Of a stretch of DNA of 64,000 nt, positions 33,409-41,388 are shown piece after piece. Under the pieces are notes generated by a model. The model ran no database searches and was not told the origin of the DNA. It was given only the letters and a program-made list of their open reading frames with translations. The stretch spans positions 372,001-436,000 of the forward strand of contig NZ_ADVG01000005.1 of assembly GCF_000178855.1 (NCBI RefSeq). The letters run 5' to 3'. The first letter of the stretch is position 1. Every line of letters begins with the position of its first letter. Origin of the DNA: Ktedonobacter racemifer DSM 44963. GTDB lineage: Bacteria; Chloroflexota; Ktedonobacteria; Ktedonobacterales; Ktedonobacteraceae. The position numbers and the translations under genes were made by a program.

Positions 33409-36400
33409 ATGATACGCATGGAAGAACAATCCAGTTCACAGGTACGTGTGTGGGACGAAGATGTTGTCATTCCCACCTATGCCACTGGACAACCAGACAA
33501 AAATCCAATGTTCTTAGAAAAACGGGTGTACCAGGGTAGCTCAGGCAAGGTTTATCCCTACCCGGTCATCAGCAAGATTGAGAATGAGAAGACGCTCCAG
33601 TCCTATCACCTCCTATGCCTTGAGAATGAATACCTGCATATTGAACTTCTGCCCGAGCTGGGGGGGCGTATCTATCGCGCGCTCGACAAGACCAACAACT
33701 ACGATTTTGTTTACTATAATCGCGTCATCAAGCCAGCTCTCGTCGGGCTGACTGGGCCCTGGATCTCTGGTGGCATCGAGTTTAACTGGCCACAACACCA
33801 TCGACCAAATACGTATGGCCCGGTCGAATATCGTATTACGCATAACCAGGACGAGAGTAAGACCATCTGGATAAGCGAAATAGATCGTATGTATGGCACG
33901 AAGATGACGGCTGGTTTTACACTTCATCCAGGCAAAGCTTATCTGGAAATCCAGGTACAGCTCTATAATCGCACGCCCGAACCACAGACCTTTCTGTGGT
34001 GGGCCAATCCCGCGTTCGCCGTCAACGAGCATACCCAGTCCGTCTTCCCCCCCGATGTCCATGCCGTCTTCGATCATGGGAGACGGGATGTCTCCCGCTT
34101 CCCCATCGCCACTGGCACCTATTACAAAATGGACTATTCCGCAGGGGTGGACATTTCGTGGTATAAGAACATTCCTGTCCCGACCTCTTATATGGCGTAC
34201 CAGTCACGCTATGACTTTATTGGTGGATATGATCACGCGCTACAAGCCGGACTCCTTCATGTCGCGAGCCATCATATTTCACCGGGGAAAAAACAATGGA
34301 CATGGGGCAATGGCGAGTTTGGTAAGGCCTGGGATCGTAATTTGACCGATGAAGATGGACCATATATAGAACTCATGGTTGGCGTCTTCACCGATAATCA
34401 ACCCGATTTCTCCTGGCTCCAGCCCTACGAAACCAAATCCTTCAGTCAGTATTTTATGCCCTATAAAAACATTGGGCTCGTCAAAAATGCCTCGATTGAT
34501 GCCGCAGTCAACCTGGAAATCGACGACGCGAACCATCTCGCTAGCATTCAGGTCTATGCCACAGCTCTCTTCTCTGGTGCCGCGATCGAGCTGAAAGGCA
34601 AGCATCAGCACTATCTGCACGAAGTCACGATGCTCTCGCCTACTCAAACCTTCACCACCACGGTACCACTCAACCCTGAAGAACAGGCACACGACGTCAC
34701 CATTACGGTCAGCGACGCGCAAGGGCGCCTCCTGGTAGCCTATACGCCAGTCCAACCGGAGATTGCGAAATTACCGGAGCCCGCCTCTCCACTTGGAGCC
34801 CCTGAAACACTGAGCAATAATGAGGCCCTCTACCTGGCTGGACAGCACCTGGAACAGTATCGCCACGCGACGTTTGAGCCCGCCCCTTACTACCTGGAGG
34901 GACTCAAACGCGATCCCGGTGACAGCCGCATTAACGTCGCGTACGGCAAGCTCCTCTTCCAAAGAGGACTATTCCAGGCAAGTGAAAGCTATTTCCGCAC
35001 CGCCATTGCAACCCTTACCCGCCACCATCCCAACCCCTACGACAGCGAAGCCTACTATCAGCTTGGCCTGACCTTAAAGTTCCAGGGACGACTCGACGAA
35101 GCCTTCTCGGCACTCTACAAATCTACCTGGTCGGAGGCCTGGCAGAGCGCGGGCTACTTCACCCTCGCCCAGATTGCCTGTATGCACCAGAGATATACCG
35201 AGGCACTGAAATTGGTTGAGCTCTCACTGCAACACCATACACATAACTACGAGGCTCGCCATCTCAAAACATCACTGTTGCGTAAGCAGGGGCGTGTGGA
35301 CGCGGCCATGCATTTCGCCATTGAAACGACGCAGCTCGATGCCGCCGATTTTGGCGCGCAGTATGAGTGTGTTCTGCTTCATGTGGCAAAAGGTGAAGAG
35401 GGGCTGGCGCGGGATAATGAAGAACAATTGACCGCTTTGATGCGCAGAGATGCGCATAACTATATTGCCCTGGCAACCGATTACGCACACAGTGGGCTTT
35501 ATGAGGAAAGTATCGCGCTGTTGTCCCGCCTGACAAGCGAGAACCAGGAAACTCTCTCGCCCATGGTCTACTATTACCTCGCCTATTTTTGTGACCAGGC
35601 AGGGCAACAGGAGCAGGCACAGATCTATCGCCATGCAGGCCAGAATGCGCCTACAGACTATTGTTTCCCCAACAGCCTCGATGATCTGATCGTCCTTGAA
35701 CATGCCACGAATGCCGATGCGAGTGACGCCCGGGCCCACTATTATCTCGGCAATTTACTCTATGACAAGAAGCGGCATACAGATGCGATACGCCATTGGG
35801 AGACCGCAAGAGCGCTCGACACTGGCTTCGCGACGGTCCACCGTAATTTGGCCCTGGCTTACTACAATACGCTGCACCAGCCGGAGCAGGCGTTGCGCTC
35901 ACTCGAAACGGCCTTTGAGTGTGATCCAACCGACGCCCGTGTGCTCTACGAGTTAGACCAGCTCCGCAAAAAAATAGGGGTTGCTTCTGAAGAGAGGCTC
36001 GCAACCCTGGAAAAGCATCGGGGGCTCGTCATCGAGCGTGATGATCTCTACCTGGAATACGTCACCTTGCTGAATACCCTACAACGCTATGAAGAGGCAC
36101 TGGCGCTACTTACTGAGCACATCTTCCATCCCTGGGAAGGCGGCGAAGGGCAGGTCGCCCGGCAGTATATCTTCTCGCATGTCGAGCTAGGGAAGCGCGC
36201 ACTCCTGGCGCGAGATAGCCAGCGAGCCATCGACGAACTTCAGCAGGCACTCATCTATCCCGAGAACCTCGCGGAAGGGAAATTGACGGGCACACAGGAG
36301 AATAACATTTACTACTACCTGGGTTGTGCTTATGCAGAACAGGAGCTTGTAGACAACGCGAGAGAGTGCTTCCAACGCGCAGCCCATGGACTCGAAGAAC

Positions 36401-36795
36401 CCACTAGCGCGATGTTCTACAACGATCAGCCACCAGATATGATCTTCTATCAAGGACTTGCGCAAATCCAACTCCAGGAGCAACAGAAGGCCAGGAGTCG
36501 CTTCCATAAGCTGATCGATTATGGCGAGCAGCATCTCTTTGATACGGTCAAGATAGATTACTTCGCCGTCTCGTTGCCCGATTTCCTGGTCTTTGAAAGT
36601 GATCAGGATAAGCAAAATGAGATTCACTGTCACTACATGCTGGGTCTTGGGCATCTTGGCCTTCAGGAGTACGAGCAAGCCAGAACGCATTTCGAGCAAG
36701 CCTTGCGCTTAGAACGCTATCATCAAGGTGCTAAGATCCACCTTGCAATGTGTAGCGATCCCGCGCTACTCTTTATCTCCTCGAAGGAAGCCTGA
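33409..36795 (+). CDS. DUF5107-domain protein with C-terminal tetratricopeptide repeats
   Basis: 1128 residues, no signal peptide. Residues about 20-345 match the DUF5107 beta-sandwich, related to galactose mutarotases (ELLPELGGRIYRALDKTNNY; PWISGGIEFNWPQHHRPNTY; WWANPAFAVNEHTQSVFPPD). From about 470 onward a long series of TPR-like helical pairs follows (EAYYQLGLTLKFQGRLDEAF; ARAHYYLGNLLYDKKRHTDA; HYMLGLGHLGLQEYEQARTH). Proteins of this architecture recur in bacterial carbohydrate clusters; the reaction is unknown, but a role in handling a galactose-containing sugar is plausible. ATG at 33409 or 33418. Controlled by the promoter at 33309-33374. Confidence 0.88.
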   Translation: MIRMEEQSSSQVRVWDEDVVIPTYATGQPDKNPMFLEKRVYQGSSGKVYPYPVISKIENEKTLQSYHLLCLENEYLHIELLPELGGRIYRALDKTNNYDFVYYNRVIKPALVGLTGPWISGGIEFNWPQHHRPNTYGPVEYRITHNQDESKTIWISEIDRMYGTKMTAGFTLHPGKAYLEIQVQLYNRTPEPQTFLWWANPAFAVNEHTQSVFPPDVHAVFDHGRRDVSRFPIATGTYYKMDYSAGVDISWYKNIPVPTSYMAYQSRYDFIGGYDHALQAGLLHVASHHISPGKKQWTWGNGEFGKAWDRNLTDEDGPYIELMVGVFTDNQPDFSWLQPYETKSFSQYFMPYKNIGLVKNASIDAAVNLEIDDANHLASIQVYATALFSGAAIELKGKHQHYLHEVTMLSPTQTFTTTVPLNPEEQAHDVTITVSDAQGRLLVAYTPVQPEIAKLPEPASPLGAPETLSNNEALYLAGQHLEQYRHATFEPAPYYLEGLKRDPGDSRINVAYGKLLFQRGLFQASESYFRTAIATLTRHHPNPYDSEAYYQLGLTLKFQGRLDEAFSALYKSTWSEAWQSAGYFTLAQIACMHQRYTEALKLVELSLQHHTHNYEARHLKTSLLRKQGRVDAAMHFAIETTQLDAADFGAQYECVLLHVAKGEEGLARDNEEQLTALMRRDAHNYIALATDYAHSGLYEESIALLSRLTSENQETLSPMVYYYLAYFCDQAGQQEQAQIYRHAGQNAPTDYCFPNSLDDLIVLEHATNADASDARAHYYLGNLLYDKKRHTDAIRHWETARALDTGFATVHRNLALAYYNTLHQPEQALRSLETAFECDPTDARVLYELDQLRKKIGVASEERLATLEKHRGLVIERDDLYLEYVTLLNTLQRYEEALALLTEHIFHPWEGGEGQVARQYIFSHVELGKRALLARDSQRAIDELQQALIYPENLAEGKLTGTQENNIYYYLGCAYAEQELVDNARECFQRAAHGLEEPTSAMFYNDQPPDMIFYQGLAQIQLQEQQKARSRFHKLIDYGEQHLFDTVKIDYFAVSLPDFLVFESDQDKQNEIHCHYMLGLGHLGLQEYEQARTHFEQALRLERYHQGAKIHLAMCSDPALLFISSKEA

Positions 36796-36816
36796 TAGAG
36801 TTTTTCCATCGCCTTT

Positions 36817-36878
36817 GAGTAGGGGATATTGGTGTGGGGGCTGGCATCCGCCAGCCCCCACACCAATATCCCCTACTC
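36817..36878. terminator. Perfect 29-bp stem with 4-nt loop between convergent genes
   Basis: GAGTAGGGGATATTGGTGTG... (36817-36845) is exactly complementary to 36850-36878 with an ATCC loop. It fills the 98-bp gap between the convergent DUF5107 and epimerase-like genes and is a strong candidate bidirectional terminator. Confidence 0.8.
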
Positions 36879-36893
36879 ATGAGCTTAGTTCTT

Positions 36894-37880
36894 TTAGCGT
36901 GCGCTGAGATGAATCTCAAGCCACCACTCTTTCATCCCATTGGCCGGTAACATCTCATATCGCTGATATTTCTCGACCGCATCTTCCAGCGAGTCCTGTG
37001 CTCCTATGCATGGCTCTAGACCAAGGTTGTAGTAGGGGGCGCCACCCATGCCCGAGTAGCCCCGGGCATTCATCCATATCCCAAGCTGCGGAAGCTTGGC
37101 AGTATCAAAAGTAAAGCGAAATTCCCCGTCGTGCGCTATCAGTGCGGCAAAACCTTGTGCAAGAGTTTGACTCCATAGCTTGATTCCGATGCCCGCAGTC
37201 TCGTCAGGCATGTAGCTCAAATCCCATTCATGCTCGCCTAGCATGGCATGGATCGGCCACGCCTGTTCACCACCTTGAAGGTCAAGTTGTGCAGGCATGC
37301 TCACCCATGTGTTCATACGTGTGTTGTCTGGCAACTGTATGCGCATTCCGGGCTCGACAGCGAAAAGCGGGTGGCTGCTCCAGATAAATGCAGTGTCGTT
37401 ATCAGACAGGTTCACAACGCGATAGTCAAACCGCAGGCTAGGTGAGTCCGCGGTGATGCGGATGATACGTTGGAACACATATGGGAGACCAATGCTTTGG
37501 ACCTGCATGTCGATTATCAAAGTGGTCTCAGTATCCCCATCGCACTTTATTGACCATTGCAGAGGCCAGATCTCTCCGTGGTCTGGTATGCTTCGACCCT
37601 TCCAGGGGGGAAGGGGATAGGAGCACGCGCTCACAGTGGGGAAGCATTCGTCCCACCCGCCTGTATCGGCCTCCTGTACATACGAGGTTCCATAACCATG
37701 CAACTGATATGGAAGCTGGGTGTTCGTCCAGAGCCATTCCCGTCCATTGCGCAGATCGCGAATACTGCTGATCTTTCCACCTAGATCTGGGATGATCGTC
37801 AGAGATAGGACCTGATTGGTTATGTGCAGTGCGCGGAAACCTTGGATCTCAGTTTCTTCTACATGAATTTTGCCTGACAT
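36894..37880 (-). CDS. Aldose-1-epimerase-like (galactose mutarotase fold) protein
   Basis: 328 residues with the beta-sandwich mutarotase fold: LTIIPDLGGKISSIRDLRNG near the N-terminus, GWDECFPTVSAC, IPDHGEIWPLQW (the His of the family), and GGAPYYNLGLEPCIGAQDSL near the C-terminus. Family members interconvert sugar anomers or bind sugars. Start 37880 (MSGKIHVEETEI) has GGAG eight bases upstream. It is downstream of the alpha-galactosidase on the same strand but separated by strong hairpins, so it may need its own promoter, which was not identified. Confidence 0.82.
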   Translation of the reverse strand: MSGKIHVEETEIQGFRALHITNQVLSLTIIPDLGGKISSIRDLRNGREWLWTNTQLPYQLHGYGTSYVQEADTGGWDECFPTVSACSYPLPPWKGRSIPDHGEIWPLQWSIKCDGDTETTLIIDMQVQSIGLPYVFQRIIRITADSPSLRFDYRVVNLSDNDTAFIWSSHPLFAVEPGMRIQLPDNTRMNTWVSMPAQLDLQGGEQAWPIHAMLGEHEWDLSYMPDETAGIGIKLWSQTLAQGFAALIAHDGEFRFTFDTAKLPQLGIWMNARGYSGMGGAPYYNLGLEPCIGAQDSLEDAVEKYQRYEMLPANGMKEWWLEIHLSAR

Positions 37881-37962
37881 GGAATTTCTCCACTTATTTT
37901 TACTCAATATCCATATAATTTCGGATGAGTCAGGTGCGACCTCCTCGGCTCGCAAGCTCGCC

Positions 37963-38037
37963 TTTGGGGTATTGGTGTGTGCGCGTGGGAAACGGGGCAA
38001 TGTTTTGTTTCCCACGCGCACACACCAATACCCCAAA
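37963..38037. repeat. Perfect 31-bp stem-loop between alpha-galactosidase and epimerase-like genes
   Basis: TTTGGGGTATTGGTGTGTGC... (37963-37993) is exactly complementary to 38007-38037 with a 13-nt loop. Its core GGGGTATTGGTGTG resembles that of the hairpin at 36817-36878 (GGGGATATTGGTGTG), so the epimerase-like gene is bracketed by two related long hairpins. Confidence 0.8.
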
Positions 38038-38064
38038 CCCCTTCGTGCCGCAGACGCGAAGGGG
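38038..38064. terminator. Terminator-like hairpin after the alpha-galactosidase gene
   Basis: CCCCTTCG (38038-38045) pairs with CGAAGGGG (38057-38064). It lies 39 bp beyond the alpha-galactosidase stop codon and immediately abuts the 31-bp stem-loop. Confidence 0.5.
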
Positions 38065-38102
38065 CATGGTGGTGGGGTGCTGACTTTTACATTGCATGGG
38101 CA

Positions 38103-40694
38103 TTAAGCGGCAGGTATATCAGCCACATTGATCTCGGCGGCAGATGCGTAGCCACCGACACCACTTGTGGCCTCGAGCCTGACATATCGTGCCTGCTGGG
38201 TGCTAAAGCTAACGGATTTGAGAGACCGGTCGGACGACCAGGAGCCGCTCGCGACCTTTGTGAACGTCGTCCCATCAGTGCTGACATAGACATTATAGCC
38301 AGTAATGTTTCCTGTCGTAGACGTGTCAAGGCGTGGCTGGTAGGTCAGCCCGGCTATGCTCTGAACACTCCCAAGATCAATGGTAATTGCTTGGGGCATC
38401 GGAGCTTGCGGAGTGAATTCGTCATGCCAGATCGTATTCAGATTGCCATCGACGGCTGCGCTGGCTGGGTAACCATCGTGGGCACTCGTTGCGGTCGCAC
38501 TCAGCGTTGACTGCGGCACAAAATGCGGCCAGGGACCATTAGGAACAGTATTGACCGGTGCACCGCAGGTCAGCTGTAAATCTGCCCAGTCGGTACGATC
38601 ATTATAGTTACCGTCACCTCCATCATCGACGTGTAGAGTGAGCACCTTCGCTCCAGTCAGGTTGACATCAACAGGTTTGGTTGCGGCCCGGGTGACGAGT
38701 CCACTGTCGTAGATCTTCGTCCCATCAGCGAATATCTGGAATATTGCTGTGCCGCCTTGTGGGTTGATCTGATTCACAATGTCGTTGATCCCAACCGTCG
38801 CGGACAGGCGTGTGCAATTATTTCCCAGGTAGTACTCAACATCGGATTGTGGAACAACACCAATGCCCTTAGAATAGGTATGTCCTTGTAACGTAATCGG
38901 GTATCCTTCCACGCTGGCATTGGGGAATGGAACGCTATAGCTACTGCTTGCATCGAGCCAGTAATGATCGCTGAGGTAACCAGTGCCAGATGGTGGCGCT
39001 GATGGCACGGTTACTGCTAATTGGGTGCTTGTGCTCTCCTTATGGTGATTACCCCATTGGTATGTCGCAGTCACTGAGAGAGTGTAACTGCCAGGAAGGG
39101 TACCAACTGATGGCGTTACGAGCCAGGTCCCTTTGACTTGCTCCCCAGTTCCAACAGTATGGGTACCGACAGGTTGCTTTTTCACCTGCCATCCCTGGGG
39201 GGCTGAGAAATCGAGGCTCACATCATTAACAGGTTTACGCCCGTAGTTCTCAAACATCGAGGAAACAGTCATACCCGTTCCAGGGAGAGCCAGGTAAAGA
39301 TTCGATCCAGGATAGGCCGCAGGCGTGCTTGGGGCTGATAGGCTTGTTGACGGAGGAGTCTCATTTCCAGCTTTTTTGGAAACACGGTAAAGAATGGCAC
39401 TCTGTGGCGCAACGGTTGCGCTAATTTGCCCCGCCGTCTCTGTACTCTGGTGTGCCCACAAATTGTTCAGCGTGTAATCAGAGGCATAAGCAAGACCAGT
39501 ATCGGCCGCGCTGGTTGTGATTGTCAAAGGACTTGTTCCTCGATTAAGGAGGGCAACAGCACGATCACCGTTGGCAAGAGGCTTGACCCAGACATCGCCA
39601 TTGCCATCTTGCTTAATCCGAGTCCCCTGCACGCCAAGCGTATCCTGGTCCACGGCTATGACATCGCGATTGGTCAACATCCCCTGGATTGTCGCGGACA
39701 TGTTGCGAATATCACTCCCAACAATTAAAGGGGCGGCAACCATAGACCACATAGTGAACTGAGCCTGCGACTCAGCATCGGTCATGCCAAGCCCTGGTCC
39801 AAGATAGTCGGGATCGTTCCAGTGCCCAGGTCCGGCAGCTTCGGGATGGGCGGCATCGTGGTCCAGGTTTCTCAGCACATCGGGCCAGAGCACGCTATTG
39901 GGAAAACCGACATCAGTGTCTGTGCGCCACGAATTACCAGTGTTTGGACCAAATGAGTAGGAGTAATATGCGGATTTTTGCAGAGGTGGGTTATTCTGAC
40001 CGAAGACATTTGGCGGGAATGGATTGCAGATATTGAACAACATAGGCCTATGGCTGTTGTTATTCAGGAGTGCATCACGAAACTGGCCATATGCCGTAGC
40101 TGGATCTAAATCCAATTCATGACCGCCACAGAAGTCTACCTTCACCGCGTCAAATCCCCAGGCAGCAAACTGGTCTACATCCTGCTGATAGTGGCCGTAA
40201 CTGCCCTGATTGGCGCCGCCACAGCCATTGCTTCCTGCATCCGTATAGATACCAGCCTTCAGCCCCTTGGAGTGGATATAGTCCGCGATCCACTGCATGC
40301 CATGCGGCCATTGCGTCGCGTCAACAGTGATATTGTTGTTGTTATCACGCGTACCAGACCACCAACCACCGTCGATCCAGACGTACTGATAACCGGCTGC
40401 CTCTAATCCACTACTTACCATCGCGTCGGCGATACTGACAATTGTCTGCTCATTAAAATTACTGCCGAGTCCATAGTAGGTATTCCATCCCATATAAGGG
40501 GTGATGGCAAGACCGTTGTCCAGGTTGGCCTGAGCTTGTACAGGCTGTGTCGATCCAAAGAGCATAAACTGCACTGCAATAGCTAGAGCCAAGCTCACTG
40601 CAATAGCGGCACGAACTACATGTCTGCTCACTACAGCGCGTGGCCTAAAACACAGCGTGCGGGCACCGCTCGATAGATTACGTACAATATTCAC
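38103..40694 (-). CDS. Secreted multidomain GH27 alpha-galactosidase
   Basis: 863 residues. A long basic leader and hydrophobic core (AAIAVSLALAIAVQFMLFG) end in VQAQA, a signal peptide. The GH27 barrel (about 58-345) shows PYMGWNTYYGLG, the nucleophile D187 in DAVKVDFCGG, the WRTDTDVGF segment expected to carry the acid/base Asp (259-261), and GHWNDPDYLG. Then an all-beta C domain, a NEW3-type domain (YPGSNLYLALPGTGMTVSSM), an NPCBM domain (GIGVVPQSDVEYYLG; LTLHVDDGGDGNYNDRTDWA) and a C-terminal F5/8-type (CBM32-like) domain (QAITIDLGSVQSIAGLTYQP). It should release galactose from extracellular alpha-galactosides or galactomannan. Transcribed from the promoter at 41161-41095. Confidence 0.94.
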   Translation of the reverse strand: MNIVRNLSSGARTLCFRPRAVVSRHVVRAAIAVSLALAIAVQFMLFGSTQPVQAQANLDNGLAITPYMGWNTYYGLGSNFNEQTIVSIADAMVSSGLEAAGYQYVWIDGGWWSGTRDNNNNITVDATQWPHGMQWIADYIHSKGLKAGIYTDAGSNGCGGANQGSYGHYQQDVDQFAAWGFDAVKVDFCGGHELDLDPATAYGQFRDALLNNNSHRPMLFNICNPFPPNVFGQNNPPLQKSAYYSYSFGPNTGNSWRTDTDVGFPNSVLWPDVLRNLDHDAAHPEAAGPGHWNDPDYLGPGLGMTDAESQAQFTMWSMVAAPLIVGSDIRNMSATIQGMLTNRDVIAVDQDTLGVQGTRIKQDGNGDVWVKPLANGDRAVALLNRGTSPLTITTSAADTGLAYASDYTLNNLWAHQSTETAGQISATVAPQSAILYRVSKKAGNETPPSTSLSAPSTPAAYPGSNLYLALPGTGMTVSSMFENYGRKPVNDVSLDFSAPQGWQVKKQPVGTHTVGTGEQVKGTWLVTPSVGTLPGSYTLSVTATYQWGNHHKESTSTQLAVTVPSAPPSGTGYLSDHYWLDASSSYSVPFPNASVEGYPITLQGHTYSKGIGVVPQSDVEYYLGNNCTRLSATVGINDIVNQINPQGGTAIFQIFADGTKIYDSGLVTRAATKPVDVNLTGAKVLTLHVDDGGDGNYNDRTDWADLQLTCGAPVNTVPNGPWPHFVPQSTLSATATSAHDGYPASAAVDGNLNTIWHDEFTPQAPMPQAITIDLGSVQSIAGLTYQPRLDTSTTGNITGYNVYVSTDGTTFTKVASGSWSSDRSLKSVSFSTQQARYVRLEATSGVGGYASAAEINVADIPAA

Positions 40695-41094
40695 GTTCTC
40701 TTTCCTTCAAGGTACGTGGTGCACTGATCGTCCATGATCAATGATTTTATTGGGGAGCTCTTCTTTCATAGAGAAAGAAGAAGTGCTCCACTCTTTCAAC
40801 AAAAAAGCTTTCCGTATCAAATGATGAACTGTCGTCCGCTCGTATTGTCTACATGATAAAAATAGTAGTTACGTTCTCGGAGAAGATAGCTCCTTTCACA
40901 ATGAAGAATCCCTTATGATTGTTAGTGGTGCATTTGGCAAGTGAGAAGGAGAATTTGTGGGGAACACCCCACGCCCCGGCAGGAGGGGTCCCTCCTGCAA
41001 TTCCCCTTTTGTGCTGGATGCACCATGAGGAAGCAACCATAAGTGTTCATCCTATTCCTAAATATTGCCATGCACGATTTTGCGATTTGTTGTT
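40695..41094 (-). other. Long structured leader of the alpha-galactosidase mRNA
   Basis: From the predicted transcription start near 41088 to the ATG at 40694 is about 395 nt without a convincing gene. At 40925-41035 it holds an imperfect long stem (TGGTGCAT ends) enclosing two perfect hairpins, GTGGGG/CCCCAC and GCAGGAGGG/CCCTCCTGC. This may be a terminator/attenuator or a stability element; no known riboswitch was recognised. Confidence 0.5.
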
Positions 41095-41161
41095 AGTGTA
41101 TCGTTGGAAGTATCTGCCTACAATTGACGATCTAGTGGTAACAATGGACAATATAATGGTT
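41095..41161 (-). promoter_or_regulatory. Regulated promoter of the alpha-galactosidase gene (shared motif copy 3)
   Basis: Read on the minus strand: ATATTGTCCAT (41154-41144) and AGATCGTCAAT (41133-41123) start 21 bp apart. The second overlaps by one base a weak -35 TTGTAG (41123-41118); 17 bp further is the -10 TACACT (41100-41095). The flanking ACCATT and TGT are conserved too. Spacing is identical to the copies at 28686 and 33309, and it points at the alpha-galactosidase gene. Confidence 0.83.
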
Positions 41162-41388
41162 TTGCTCATCAACTCTTCATGAGCGGACCGCCTTCCCCTA
41201 TCTTTCAAGTGGGGCAAGGTCATCCCCTACATGATCGGTATATTTGGCTACTAACAAGTGCAACTGTAGTGAGAGAAGAGTAAACAGCCGCAAAGTAGCG
41301 GGCATGACGGGCATAGTATCGTTCAACATGGTACTTTTTGCACGTTGAAGGGCGCGTAAGCCCTCCGATGGCACTAGGAATCGCATCG

